Shown here: piece by piece, positions 23,052-31,742 of the stretch
Position numbering within the stretch: position 1 is the first letter of the stretch
Layout of the letters: each line of letters starts with the position of its first letter
Program-made: the position numbers and the translations under genes
Notes under the pieces: generated by a model
Databases searched by the model: none
What the model saw: the letters and a program-made list of their open reading frames with translations, nothing else
Told to the model about the DNA's origin: nothing
Assembly (NCBI RefSeq): GCF_014650815.1
Contig: NZ_BMVR01000003.1
Span: 248,001 to 312,000 of the forward strand
Source: Streptomyces flavofungini
GTDB lineage: Bacteria > Actinomycetota > Actinomycetes > Streptomycetales > Streptomycetaceae
Direction of reading: 5' to 3'
DNA: 64,000 nt

Positions 23052-24455
23052 ATGACGGAAATTCTTGTGCACACGGCAGTGGAGGGTGGCGACGCCATCC
23101 GTGCCGGACACGTGGTGGATCACCCGGCCTGGCCGGAACTCAAGAGTGCCGTCGAAGAGATCAGGCTCTGGCAGTCCAAGGACGGGTCCATCGACTTCGA
23201 GCGCGAGGGCGCCCCGGCCCGGGGCGACGCGGCGGCGGCGGTCGACCGCGTCATATCCGGCGTCGAGGCGCTCAGTCCGCTGCTCCCGCACGACGAGGCG
23301 TACCACGAAGCACTGGTGAGGGACCTGCGCCGCTGGGCCGACGGCGGCTTCGCGGTGCCGGACTTCCTGGACTCGCTGCTCGCCTTCCACCCCGCGGCCC
23401 GCCGCGAGGACGGCCTGCAGCACCTCGTGGTCTTCCCGATGTACACGCAGAACGGCAACCCGGACCGCAATTTCGAAGCGGTCGTCCTGCGCATGGTGTG
23501 GCCCGAGTGGCTCGCCGAGCTGGAGCGCACGCGCTACGACAACCCGCTGTTCTGCGGCATCACCTTCGAGGACTTCACCGCCGGGTACGACACCAACTCG
23601 GCCGTCCTCTTCCCCGAGACGATCGCCGTGCGCGAGGCCCCCGAGCGCTTCACCTGGGGCGGCATCTTCTGCGACCGCGAGGCGGCCCGCTTCCGCCGCG
23701 TCACCGAGTCCGCCGTGGACATCCTCGGCATCTCGCTGCCCGCCGACGTCCGCGCGATGCTCGACGACCAGGACCGCTGCCAGGAGGCCTTCGTCCTGTG
23801 GGACATGGTCCACGACCGCACCCACAGCCACGGCGACCTGCCGTTCGACCCGTTCATGATCAAGCAGCGGCAGCCGTTCTGGATGTACGGCCTGGAGGAG
23901 CTGCGGTGCGACCTCACTGCCTTCAAGGAGGCCGTGAAGCTCGAGGCCGACGGCGTGGCGCAGGCCCGCGACGTGCAGTACGCGGTGCTCTTCGACCGGA
24001 TGTTCCGCTTTCCGGTCACCGGTGAGCGCGTGCGCAACTACGACGGCCTGGGCGGCCAGCTGCTCTTCGCCTACCTGCACAAGCACGACGTGGTCCGCTG
24101 GACCGACAACAAGCTGAAGATCGACTGGGACCGCGCACCCCAGGTCACCAACCAGCTCTGCGCGGAGATCGAGAAGCTCTACCGGGACGGCATCGACCGC
24201 CCCAAGCTCGTCCACTGGTTCGCCGGGTACGAACTGGTCTCGACCTATCTGTCCCCGCACCCGGGCTCGCGCTGGGCCAAGGGCCCCGACGCCCTGGACA
24301 CCTCGCTGCCGCCGCGCAAACTGGTCGACGAGGTGCTTCCGGACGAGTTTCCGCTCAGCATGTTCTATGAGGCGCTCTCCAAGAAGCTCAAGGCAGTGAT
24401 CGCCTCCACCCAGGGGATCACCGCGGGCTCGGGAGCCGGGAAGGTCGCCGCGTGA
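23052..24455 (+). CDS. DUF6421 family protein
   Basis: A 467-residue protein recognised as DUF6421, a family of large cytosolic proteins mainly in actinobacteria. It is rich in aromatic and acidic residues, with conserved-looking blocks DLRRWADGGFAVPDFLDSLL, PMYTQNGNPDRNFEAVVLRM, WDMVHDRTHSHGDLPFDPFM (a His/Asp cluster that could bind metal) and HWFAGYELVSTYL. No signal peptide. The function is unknown. The HDRTHSHGD cluster near residue 255 hints at a metalloenzyme. It is first in an operon with an SDR and a threonine aldolase: its TGA overlaps GTG 24452 and the SDR has its own strong RBS 12 nt later. Confidence 0.85.
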   Translation: MTEILVHTAVEGGDAIRAGHVVDHPAWPELKSAVEEIRLWQSKDGSIDFEREGAPARGDAAAAVDRVISGVEALSPLLPHDEAYHEALVRDLRRWADGGFAVPDFLDSLLAFHPAARREDGLQHLVVFPMYTQNGNPDRNFEAVVLRMVWPEWLAELERTRYDNPLFCGITFEDFTAGYDTNSAVLFPETIAVREAPERFTWGGIFCDREAARFRRVTESAVDILGISLPADVRAMLDDQDRCQEAFVLWDMVHDRTHSHGDLPFDPFMIKQRQPFWMYGLEELRCDLTAFKEAVKLEADGVAQARDVQYAVLFDRMFRFPVTGERVRNYDGLGGQLLFAYLHKHDVVRWTDNKLKIDWDRAPQVTNQLCAEIEKLYRDGIDRPKLVHWFAGYELVSTYLSPHPGSRWAKGPDALDTSLPPRKLVDEVLPDEFPLSMFYEALSKKLKAVIASTQGITAGSGAGKVAA

Positions 24456-24481
24456 GCGACCGCAGCAAGGAGGCGAGGACC

Positions 24482-25222
24482 ATGTCCGCACTGGACGGAG
24501 CCGTAGTCGCGGTGGCCGGGGCCGCGGGCCCCGCGGGCCGGGCCGCACTGCTCAGGCTCGCGGAGGCCGGGGCCACGGTCGTCGCCTCCGACGCCGACGC
24601 CGCCCGCCTCGCGGAGGCCGTGGACGCCGCGCGGTACGCGCACGGCGGGGCCACGGTCACGGGCGACACCGTCGACCTGCTCGACCTGGAGGCGGCCCGC
24701 GCCTGGGCCGACCGCACCGAGAAGGAGTTCGGCCGCATCGACGGCCTGGTGCACCTCGTCGGCGGCTGGCGCGGCAGCGCGTCCTTCGCCGAGACCGACC
24801 TGGCCGACTGGGACGTCCTGGAAAACCTCCTGATCCGCACCGTCCAGCACACCTCGCTCGCCTTCCAGGAGGGCCTGCAGCGCAGCGGCAACGGCCGCTA
24901 TCTGCTGATCAGCGCCGCGGGCGCCTCGAAGCCGACCGCGGGCAACGCGGCGTACGCGTCCGCCAAGGCCGCCGCCGAGGCCTGGACGCTCGCCCTCGGC
25001 GACGCCTTCCGCAAGGCCGGGGGCGACGAGGGACCGCGCGCGGCGGCTGCCATCCTGGTGGTCAAGGCGCTGGTGCACGACGCGATGCGGGCGGAGCGGC
25101 CGAGCGCGAAGTTCGCGGGCTTCACCGACGTCAAGGAGCTGGCCGAGGCCATCGCCGGAGTCTGGGAGCGGCCCGCCGAGGAAGTGAACGGAAACCGTCT
25201 GTGGCTGACCGAGAAGCCGTGA
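24482..25222 (+). CDS. SDR family NAD(P)-dependent oxidoreductase
   Basis: A 246-residue Rossmann-fold dehydrogenase. The nucleotide-binding stretch is AVVAVAGAAGPAGRAALLRL (GxxGxxG variant) followed by an acidic end of beta2 (ASDADAARL); the active site has Ser in LLISAAGASKPTAG and YxxxK as YASAK. The substrate is unknown. The start at ATG 24482 is chosen because AAGGAGG lies 8 nt upstream; an in-frame GTG at 24452 would overlap the DUF6421 stop. Its stop overlaps the next start as GTGA, so the aldolase is translationally coupled. Confidence 0.9.
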   Translation: MSALDGAVVAVAGAAGPAGRAALLRLAEAGATVVASDADAARLAEAVDAARYAHGGATVTGDTVDLLDLEAARAWADRTEKEFGRIDGLVHLVGGWRGSASFAETDLADWDVLENLLIRTVQHTSLAFQEGLQRSGNGRYLLISAAGASKPTAGNAAYASAKAAAEAWTLALGDAFRKAGGDEGPRAAAAILVVKALVHDAMRAERPSAKFAGFTDVKELAEAIAGVWERPAEEVNGNRLWLTEKP

Positions 25223-26289
25223 ACCCACCCAAGACCGACGCACGCCGGCACCACGACCCCGACGTCCGCGGCTTCGCGAGCGACAACTACGCCGGTACGC
25301 ACCCCGAGGTGCTCGCGGCCCTCGCCCTGGCCAACGGCGGCCACCAGATCTCCTACGGCGAGGACGAGTACACCGAGCACCTCCAGCAGGTCATCCGGGG
25401 CCACTTCGGCGCGAGCGCGGAGGCCTTCCCGGTCTTCAACGGCACCGGTGCGAACGTCGTCGCGCTGCAGGCGGTCACCGACCGCTGGGGTGCGGTGATC
25501 TGCGCCGAGAGCGCGCACATCAACGTCGACGAGGGCGGTGCCCCCGAGAAGGTCGCGGGCATCAAGCTGCTCACCGTGCCGACGCCCGACGGCAAGCTCA
25601 CCCCCGAGCTGATCGACCGGCAGGCGTTCGGCTGGGAGGACGAGCACCGCGCGATGCCGCAGGTCGTCTCGCTCGCCCAGAACACCGAACTGGGCACCGT
25701 CTACACCCCGGACGAGATCCGCGCCATCGTCGAGCACGCCCACGGCCTCGGCATGCGGGTGCACCTCGACGGCGCGCGGATAGCCAACGCCGCCGCGTCC
25801 CTGAACGTCCCGATGCGGACGTTCACGAACGCGGTCGGCATCGACATCCTCTCGTTCGGCGGCACCAAGAACGGCGCGCTGTTCGGCGAGGCCGTGGTCG
25901 TCCTGAACCAGGACGCCGTGCGGCACATGAAGCACCTGCGCAAGCTGTCCATGCAGCTCGCCTCCAAGATGCGGTTCGTGTCCGTGCAGTTGGAGGCGCT
26001 GCTCGCCAAGGACCTGTGGCTGCGCAACGCCCGGCACGCCAACGAGATGGCGCAGCGCCTGGCCGAGGGCGTCCGCGCGGTGCACGGTGTGGAGATCCTC
26101 TATCCCGTCCAGGCCAACGCCGTCTTCGCGCGCCTGCCGCACGACGTCAGCGAACGCCTGCAGAAGCGCTTCCGGTTCTACTTCTGGGACGAGGCGGCCG
26201 GTGACGTCCGCTGGATGTGCTCCTTCGACACGACCGAGGACGACGTGGACGCGTTCGTGGCGGCGCTGAAGGAAGAGATGGCCCGTTAG
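25219..26289 (+). CDS. low-specificity L-threonine aldolase
   Basis: A 356-residue PLP enzyme of fold type I (AAT-I). The cofactor lysine is Lys217 in LSFGGTKNG; VHLDGARI provides the Asp pairing with the pyridine nitrogen, and FASDNYAGTHPEVL begins the fold as in LtaE. These enzymes reversibly split L-threonine or allo-threonine to glycine and acetaldehyde, or cleave other beta-hydroxy amino acids. With GTG 25219 overlapping the SDR stop (GTGA), it is the third gene of the DUF6421 operon. An upstream in-frame GTG 25201 would add six residues within the SDR gene. A large hairpin follows the stop. Confidence 0.9.
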   Translation: MNPPKTDARRHHDPDVRGFASDNYAGTHPEVLAALALANGGHQISYGEDEYTEHLQQVIRGHFGASAEAFPVFNGTGANVVALQAVTDRWGAVICAESAHINVDEGGAPEKVAGIKLLTVPTPDGKLTPELIDRQAFGWEDEHRAMPQVVSLAQNTELGTVYTPDEIRAIVEHAHGLGMRVHLDGARIANAAASLNVPMRTFTNAVGIDILSFGGTKNGALFGEAVVVLNQDAVRHMKHLRKLSMQLASKMRFVSVQLEALLAKDLWLRNARHANEMAQRLAEGVRAVHGVEILYPVQANAVFARLPHDVSERLQKRFRFYFWDEAAGDVRWMCSFDTTEDDVDAFVAALKEEMAR

Positions 26290-26312
26290 GCGTATCGCCT
26301 GAGCGCAAGAGC

Positions 26313-26371
26313 GCATAAGTATGCGGCCGATCGAAAAGTCATTGACTGTCGATCGGCCGCTTTCTTATGCT
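26313..26371 (+). terminator. compound hairpin: terminator of the aldolase operon with an embedded promoter
   Basis: Outer arms GCATAAG (26313-26319) and CTTATGC (26364-26370), a 3x3 internal loop, then a perfect 12-bp stem (26323-26334 with 26349-26360) followed by TTTCTT. The stem lies 34-71 nt after the aldolase stop, as a terminator. The same bases contain TTGACT (26342-26347) and TATGCT (26366-26371) spaced 18 nt, a good promoter whose start would fall at about 26378-26380, the transglutaminase ATG. Confidence 0.7.
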
Positions 26372-26379
26372 CACCGCTC

Positions 26380-26979
26380 ATGGAGCTGATCCAGAACACC
26401 TCAGATCTCTCGGCCTATCTGGTCGCGGACGAAGCCATCGACCATACGCATCCCGTGGTGCGGGACACGGCGGCCCGCCTGGCCAAGGGTGCCACCGATT
26501 CATACGTATACGCCCGCGCCGCCTTCGAGTTCGTCCGCGACACCGTCCCGCACTCCGCGGACTCCGGCGATCCGCGGGTCACTTGGCGCGCCTCCGACGT
26601 CCTGGAGCAGGGCACGGGCATCTGTCACGCCAAGGCCCACGCGCTCGCCGCGCTGCTGCGGGCCGAGGGCATCCCCACGGCGCTCTGCTACCAGCGGCTC
26701 CTGCACGACGACGGCAGCGGGTTCGTCCTGCACGGCCTCGTCGCCGTCCGCTTCGACGGTTCCTGGCACCGGCAGGACCCCCGCGGCAACAAGCCGGGCG
26801 TGGACGCGCGGTTCTCCCTCGGCTCCGAGCGGCTGGCGTTCCCCGTGGACGGCGCGGCCGGTGAAGTCGACTACCCGACGCTGTTCGCCGCGCCGCATCC
26901 CGTGATCCTCGACGTCCTCAAGAAGGCGCCGGACCGGCCCCGGCTGTGGGCGACGCTGCCCGAGGAGCTACCCGCGTAG
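26380..26979 (+). CDS. transglutaminase-like cysteine protease-fold protein
   Basis: A 199-residue protein of the transglutaminase-like superfamily. The triad is readable: Cys82 in GTGICHAKAHAL, His118 in FVLHGLVAV and Asp133 in RQDPRGNKPG. Such bacterial proteins act as peptidases, amidases or transferases. No signal peptide, so cytosolic. No Shine-Dalgarno precedes ATG 26380; the predicted transcript starts at the ATG, so it is probably leaderless. It is separated from the aldolase by the compound hairpin and followed by a terminator at 27002-27026. Confidence 0.88.
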   Translation: MELIQNTSDLSAYLVADEAIDHTHPVVRDTAARLAKGATDSYVYARAAFEFVRDTVPHSADSGDPRVTWRASDVLEQGTGICHAKAHALAALLRAEGIPTALCYQRLLHDDGSGFVLHGLVAVRFDGSWHRQDPRGNKPGVDARFSLGSERLAFPVDGAAGEVDYPTLFAAPHPVILDVLKKAPDRPRLWATLPEELPA

Positions 26980-27001
26980 CAAGATACATCGGACGTCAAG
27001 G

Positions 27002-27026
27002 GGGCGCAGATCTCGGTTCTGCGCCC
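27002..27026 (+). terminator. 9-bp hairpin after the transglutaminase-like gene
   Basis: GGGCGCAGA (27002-27010) pairs with TCTGCGCCC (27018-27026), loop TCTCGGT, 22 nt after the stop. Confidence 0.65.
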
Positions 27027-27086
27027 TCAAGTCATCCCCGAGAGAAGCGAGATGGCAAGTCATCGGATCTATTCCTGTCCGATTCC

Positions 27087-27116
27087 TTGACGTGCCCACG
27101 GCCCGCCCCGGATGCT
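27087..27116 (+). promoter_or_regulatory. candidate promoter of the GH95-type gene
   Basis: TTGACG (27087-27092) and GATGCT (27111-27116) spaced 18 nt, about 50 nt before the start codon's RBS region. Confidence 0.45.
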
Positions 27117-27172
27117 GCCAGCGGCGTGTCCCCACTCGCCCTGGCCGCACTCCCGTTGGAAAGGTCGACGCC

Positions 27173-29416
27173 ATGACCCCGATCTCGCGGCGCGCGTTCG
27201 TCGCAGGCACCTCCGGAGCGCTGGTGGCGGCAGGCTCGCCCGTCGCCTGGGGCAGACCCTCCGCCGCCGCCCCGGACGACGTGCACGGCGGGCTGCTTCG
27301 CGACGCCGCGATGGTGTGGCGACGACTGCCGACCGGCTGGCAGGAGGGCCCGTTCCTCGGCAACGGCTTCCTCGCCGCCCATCTGTACGCCGAGCCCGGC
27401 GAGGGCAACGTCCTGCGCATCATGATCAACCACTCGCACGTGCAGGACCAGCGCGGCCAGTGGGAGGCCGCGATCGGCTACTCCCGGCTCGGCGTCGGCT
27501 ACCTCACCCTCACCCTCGCGGGCACGATCACCGGTGTCGACTGGCGGCTCGATCTCGACAACGCCGAACTGACCGGCACCATCACCACGGCCCGTGGCAG
27601 TGTGCGGTTCACCGCCCTGATCCTCAGTCAGGAAGACGTCCTGCTGGTGTCGTTGGAGCCGAGCGCGGGCGAGGAGACGGCCGCCTGGGGCTTCACCGCG
27701 CTGCCCTCGCACACCACCCGCACCACCCGCGTCCCGCCCGACTACACCGCGAACCCCGACCCCACCACCGGCCCCGGCGTCGTCGAGCAGCCCCTGCACG
27801 CGGGCGGCGGCTACACCACCGCCTGGCGCGAGACGCGCTCCGGCACCCGACGGCTGCTCGCGGCCACGATCGCCTACGGACACCCCCGGTCGACGGGCCG
27901 CGAGGAGGCCGTACGCACCGTGGCGCGCGCCCTCGACGGCTCGCCCGCGCAGGCCATCGCCCGCCACCGCGACTGGTGGCGGGCCTTCTACCGGCGCAGC
28001 TTCGTGTCCGTACCCGACAAGAAGGTGCAGCGCTTCTACTGGATCCAGCTCTACAAACTGGCGTGCGCCACCCGCAGCCACGGGCCCGTCACCCCCGTCT
28101 TCGGGCCCTGGTTCCCGGAGACCGGCAACAACTGGACCAGCATCTGGTGGAACACCAACGTCCAGGTGACGTATCCCCTCGCCAACGGCTCCAACCACCG
28201 CGAACTCGACGCCGTCACACCGACGTTCGCCAAGCACCACGAGAACCTGGAGTCCAACATCGCGGCGAAGCTGCGCGACGGCGAGACCTACGCCCTGTGC
28301 CACCCCGGCGACTGGAAGCTGCGCTCGGGCCCGCGCTACGTCGGCATCCCCGGCGAAAGCCCCAACGACCACACCGGCAACCTCACGTGGGCCCTGCACA
28401 ACGCCTGGGTCACCTACCGCCACCACATGGACGACGACGTCCTGCGCCACGTCATCCGCCCCGTCCTCACCAAGGCCGTCAACTACTACGCCCGCCACCT
28501 CACCGAAGGCGCCGACGGCCGCCTCCACCTGCCCGAGACCCGCTCGCCGGAGTACGCCAACGCCTCCGACTGCACGTACGACCTCTCGCTGCTGCGCTGG
28601 GGCGTGACCACCCTGCTCGACTCCGTGCGGCGGCTGCGCGCGAGCGACCCGCACGAGAAGCAGTGGCGTGACATCCGCGACCGGCTCGTCCCGTACCACC
28701 GGAACGAGAACGGCATCATGATCGGCGACGGCGTCCCGCTCGCCGAATCCCACCGCCACTACTCGCACCTGCTGTGGCTCTACCCGCTCCAGGAGAAGCT
28801 GGACCGGCGCACCTTCGACCACTGGACGAGCCGCCAGGACCGCTGGCACGGCTACAGCTACGCGGCCGCCGCCTCCATGGAGACCCTCTTCGGCAAGCCC
28901 GAGGAGGCGCTCGGCCACCTGCGGTTCTTCCTGGACGGCAACGTCACCGACAAGTGCGCGATGACGCCCAACACCATGTACCGCGAGGGCTCCAACTTCG
29001 CCCTGGAGAGCCCGATCAGCGCCGGGCAGTCACTGCTCGACATGCTCACGCAGAGCCACGGGGGAGTGCTGAAGGTCTTCCCCGCCGTGTCCCGGACCTG
29101 GTCGGACGCGAGCCTGCAAGGCGTGCGGACGCAGGGCGCGTTCCTCGTCGACGCCTCGCGGCGCGGCGGGCGCACCGAGTGGATCAGGGTGGCGAGCGAG
29201 GCCGGGGAGCCGCTGCGGCTGCGGCACGGGATCACCGGCGCCGTCGACGTGCGCGACGAGCGCGGGCGGCCGCTGCCGTACACGGGACGGGACGTCATCA
29301 GCGTGCCGCTGCGGCGCGGACAGGCCGCGGTGGTCACACCCAAGGGGTCCAGGCCGTCGCTGCGCCCGCGCGATGTGCGGGCGAACGGGACGGAGCCCGC
29401 CTGGGGGCTGCCGTAG
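27173..29416 (+). CDS. Tat-exported glycoside hydrolase, GH95-like
   Basis: A 747-residue protein with a twin-arginine signal (ISRRAFVAGTSGALVAAGSP). An N-terminal beta-sandwich of about 230 residues (VWRRLPTGWQEGPFLGNGFL, VLRIMINHSHVQDQRGQW) precedes an (alpha/alpha)6 catalytic barrel (FYWIQLYKLACATRSHG, NNWTSIWWNTNVQVTYPL, TRSPEYANASDCTYDLSLL) and a C-terminal beta domain. This order matches GH95, whose known members are alpha-1,2-L-fucosidases or alpha-L-galactosidases; the NTNVQVTYPL and YDLSL positions fit the GH95 barrel, but the exact family and substrate need a profile search. ATG 27173 has GGAAAGG upstream. Single gene. Confidence 0.82.
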   Translation: MTPISRRAFVAGTSGALVAAGSPVAWGRPSAAAPDDVHGGLLRDAAMVWRRLPTGWQEGPFLGNGFLAAHLYAEPGEGNVLRIMINHSHVQDQRGQWEAAIGYSRLGVGYLTLTLAGTITGVDWRLDLDNAELTGTITTARGSVRFTALILSQEDVLLVSLEPSAGEETAAWGFTALPSHTTRTTRVPPDYTANPDPTTGPGVVEQPLHAGGGYTTAWRETRSGTRRLLAATIAYGHPRSTGREEAVRTVARALDGSPAQAIARHRDWWRAFYRRSFVSVPDKKVQRFYWIQLYKLACATRSHGPVTPVFGPWFPETGNNWTSIWWNTNVQVTYPLANGSNHRELDAVTPTFAKHHENLESNIAAKLRDGETYALCHPGDWKLRSGPRYVGIPGESPNDHTGNLTWALHNAWVTYRHHMDDDVLRHVIRPVLTKAVNYYARHLTEGADGRLHLPETRSPEYANASDCTYDLSLLRWGVTTLLDSVRRLRASDPHEKQWRDIRDRLVPYHRNENGIMIGDGVPLAESHRHYSHLLWLYPLQEKLDRRTFDHWTSRQDRWHGYSYAAAASMETLFGKPEEALGHLRFFLDGNVTDKCAMTPNTMYREGSNFALESPISAGQSLLDMLTQSHGGVLKVFPAVSRTWSDASLQGVRTQGAFLVDASRRGGRTEWIRVASEAGEPLRLRHGITGAVDVRDERGRPLPYTGRDVISVPLRRGQAAVVTPKGSRPSLRPRDVRANGTEPAWGLP

Positions 29417-29596
29417 GGGTGCGTGGCGCACGGGTGGGGTCGGGAGGGCGCGGCGCGTGAGGTGAGGCCGGGACGGTAGCGCAAGGGGTGAGCTCGGGAG
29501 GCCGGTGCGTGGGCTGAAGCCGGGAAAGTTCAGTGCGATGCACTCGATGGTGCTCTATGCTGTACTTCCGTCGATTCCCGCGAACCAAGGCAGGCC

Positions 29597-30286
29597 ATGA
29601 CGTTCACCCTCACCGTGTCCGACGAGGTGCGCACGCTCGCGCCCGGCTTCACCCACGTCGCCATCGAGGCGTACGACCTCGTCAACGGCCCCAGCACCGA
29701 CGACACATCGGCCCTGCTCGACGACGCCGCCCGCCGTCTGGCCGCGCGCCTCGACGGCCGCGCCCCGCACGAGGACCCGCACATGGTGGCCTGGCGCGCC
29801 GCGTACACGGCCTTCGGCGCCAAGCCCTCGCGCACCCGCAACTCCGCCGAGGCGCTGGCCAAGCGGGCGCTCGCGGACGGGGGCCTGCCGCGGATCAATG
29901 CACTCGTCGACGTCTACAACGCGATCAGCGTGGCCCATCTGATCCCCGTCGGGGGCGAGGACCTGGACCACATCAAGGGCGGCATGCGACTCGTACGGGC
30001 CACCGGGGGCGAGGACTTCGTCACCATGGCGGCGGGCGAGCGCGCCGTCGAGTACCCGGAGCCGGGCGAGGTCGTCTGGTGCGACGAGGAGGGCGTCACC
30101 TGCCGTCGCTGGAACTGGCGGCAGGGCCCTCGCACCCGCCTCACGGAGGAGAGCGTGAACGCGATCTTCCTGCTGGAGGGCATGGGGCCGGACGCGGGCC
30201 TCGAAGCGGCGGGCGCCGAACTCGCGGAGCTCCTGGAGAAGGCCAGCCCGGGGGCCCGGATCACCGTCCACGAGCCGGTGGGGTAG
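29597..30286 (+). CDS. B3/B4 tRNA-binding-domain protein
   Basis: A 229-residue cytosolic protein consisting of one B3/B4 domain, the fold found in phenylalanyl-tRNA synthetase beta subunits. Signature stretches are WRAAYTAFGAKPSRTRNSAE, LPRINALVDVYNAISVAHLI and PVGGEDLDHIKGG, then CDEEGVTCRRWNWRQG. Free-standing B3/B4 proteins in bacteria are thought to edit or bind tRNA; this is inferred from the fold. Start ATG 29597, preceded by AAGGCAGG. The gene is convergent with an acyltransferase, with 16-17-bp tandem repeats (GGCTCAGCCGGGGCGGT-like) at 30290-30330 between and across their ends. Confidence 0.85.
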   Translation: MTFTLTVSDEVRTLAPGFTHVAIEAYDLVNGPSTDDTSALLDDAARRLAARLDGRAPHEDPHMVAWRAAYTAFGAKPSRTRNSAEALAKRALADGGLPRINALVDVYNAISVAHLIPVGGEDLDHIKGGMRLVRATGGEDFVTMAAGERAVEYPEPGEVVWCDEEGVTCRRWNWRQGPRTRLTEESVNAIFLLEGMGPDAGLEAAGAELAELLEKASPGARITVHEPVG

Positions 30287-30325
30287 TCGGCTCGGCCGGG
30301 GCGGTGGCTCAGCCGGGGCGGTGGC

Positions 30326-31054
30326 TCAGCCGGCCTCGGCGGCGCGGACCTCGGCGGGCGTCGGGGCCGTGCCGCCGAGGTGCGCCGGCATCCACCAGGT
30401 GTCCTCCGGGCCCTTGGGGCGCACGGGGTAGGCGCGCTGCGCGGCTTCGAGGAGCTCCTGGCAGGCATCGCGCAGACGGCGTGTGATCGCGCCTGCGTAC
30501 TGGTCCTTGGGGGCCTCGATGCCCTCGCCGACACGGATCGTGACCGGGATGCCCTGCCGCTTGAAGTTGCGCGGGTGCCCCTTCGTCCACAGCCGCTGCG
30601 TGCCCCACAGCGCCATCGGGATCAGCGGGACCCCGGCCTCCTGCGCCATGCGTGCGGCGCCCGACTTGAAGGACTTCAGCGTGAACGACTGGGAGATCGT
30701 CGCCTCGGGGAAGACGCCGATGATCTCTCCGGAGCGCAGCGAGTCCAGGGCGTGGGCGTAGGCCGTCTCGCCCTGCTTGCGGTCCACCGGGATGTGCTTC
30801 ATGCCGCGCATCAGCGGACCCGAGATCTTGTGGCGGAACACCGACTCCTTCGCCATGAAGCGCACCAGGCGCTTCTGGGGCAGGGCCGCCAGGCCGTCGA
30901 AGATGAAGTCCAGATAGCTGATGTGGTTGCTGACCAGCACCGCCCCGCCCGAGCGCGGAATGTTCTCGGACCCCTTGCAGTCGATCTTCAGGTCGAGCGC
31001 CTTGAAGAAGGTCTTGGCGGCGCCGATGACCGGTCGGTAGACGAGTTCTGCCAT
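30326..31054 (-). CDS. lysophospholipid acyltransferase family protein
   Basis: A 242-residue PlsC-family acyltransferase. Motif I is SNHISYLD (H-X4-D), motif II HIPVDRKQG, motif III FPEATISQ and motif IV PLIPMALWG. The Gly of the usual FPEGT is Ala, a substitution seen in a branch of actinobacterial PlsC paralogues. An N-terminal hydrophobic helix is weak, so it is likely a peripheral membrane protein. Start ATG 31052-31054. Its promoter region contains a perfect palindrome TACGGATCCGTA typical of TetR-regulated lipid genes. It is the second PlsC-type gene in the window. Confidence 0.9.
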   Translation of the reverse strand: MAELVYRPVIGAAKTFFKALDLKIDCKGSENIPRSGGAVLVSNHISYLDFIFDGLAALPQKRLVRFMAKESVFRHKISGPLMRGMKHIPVDRKQGETAYAHALDSLRSGEIIGVFPEATISQSFTLKSFKSGAARMAQEAGVPLIPMALWGTQRLWTKGHPRNFKRQGIPVTIRVGEGIEAPKDQYAGAITRRLRDACQELLEAAQRAYPVRPKGPEDTWWMPAHLGGTAPTPAEVRAAEAG

Positions 31055-31108
31055 GGCTGGGGAGGGCCCTTCGTCTCTGCCAGAGGAGGGGGCCTTTGGC
31101 AGGAAGCT

Positions 31109-31134
31109 AAGTTACGGATCCGTAGGGTCTACGG
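31109..31134 (-). promoter_or_regulatory. palindrome TACGGATCCGTA over the acyltransferase promoter
   Basis: A perfect 12-bp dyad at 31113-31124, with a further TACGG half-site at 31130-31134. On the reverse strand TAACTT (31114-31109) overlaps it as a possible -10 box, about 55 nt before the acyltransferase start. The 257-bp gap 31055-31311 holds no other clear feature. Confidence 0.55.
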
Positions 31135-31311
31135 CTCCGCCAGATCGTGCCCCAAGAACGAGCGGCTGGCCAGCCATGGTGCCCGTATCGCGGGAGATTC
31201 TCGTCACGTCGGAATCTTTCGGCCCGCGCGCGTGCTGTAGCCATGGACGTATGTCGTGCCCCGGTGGGGCGGATGCATGCCCCCGGTGGGGGTGGGAAAG
31301 GCGGGGCGCGC

Positions 31312-31662
31312 GTGACAGGGGTGCGCGGAGGAGGGGCCGAAGGGCCGCTCGGCGTGGGGGAACTCGGTGCGCGGCAGCTCGGCGTGGAGCTGGGCGAGAG
31401 AGCCACGCTCGTGCAGTTCTCCAGCGCGTTCTGCCAGCCGTGCCGGGCTACCCGCAGGGTCCTCGCCGACGTCGCCGCCATGGTCCCGGGCGTCGCCCAC
31501 GTGGAGATCGACGCGGAGGCCGCCCTCGATCTCGTCCGCGCACTGCGCATCGACAAGACGCCCACCGTGCTCGTCCTCGATGCCGGCGGGCAGGTGGTGC
31601 GGCGCGCCGCGGGACAGCCGCGCAAGGCCGATGTGATCGCGGCTTTGGGGGCGGCGATATGA
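31312..31662 (+). CDS. thioredoxin family protein
   Basis: A 116-residue thioredoxin-fold protein. The redox site is CQPC (Cys41-Cys44) in VQFSSAFCQPCRATRRVL, followed by IDAEAALDLVRALRIDKTPT with the cis-Pro (KTPTVLVL) that faces the active site. The CQPC dipeptide differs from the CGPC of classical thioredoxin, so redox potential may differ. The start is uncertain: GTG 31312 has GGGAAAGGCGG upstream and gives a compact thioredoxin; the frame is open further upstream to 31147. No signal peptide in the shorter form. It precedes the flavin reductase transcript. Confidence 0.85.
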   Translation: MTGVRGGGAEGPLGVGELGARQLGVELGERATLVQFSSAFCQPCRATRRVLADVAAMVPGVAHVEIDAEAALDLVRALRIDKTPTVLVLDAGGQVVRRAAGQPRKADVIAALGAAI

Positions 31663-31742
31663 GTGGTATGCCGAAATCCGTGGGACTTTCACATCCCGGA
31701 ACGGGCTTGACTGCACCCGCCACCTATCGTCAGCCTGCTGCC

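Noticed and set aside
21360..24548. Very long reverse-strand open frame (1062 codons)
   Set aside because: It lies opposite the LLM, esterase and DUF6421 genes; its composition is the usual high-GC shadow and no domain is recognisable.
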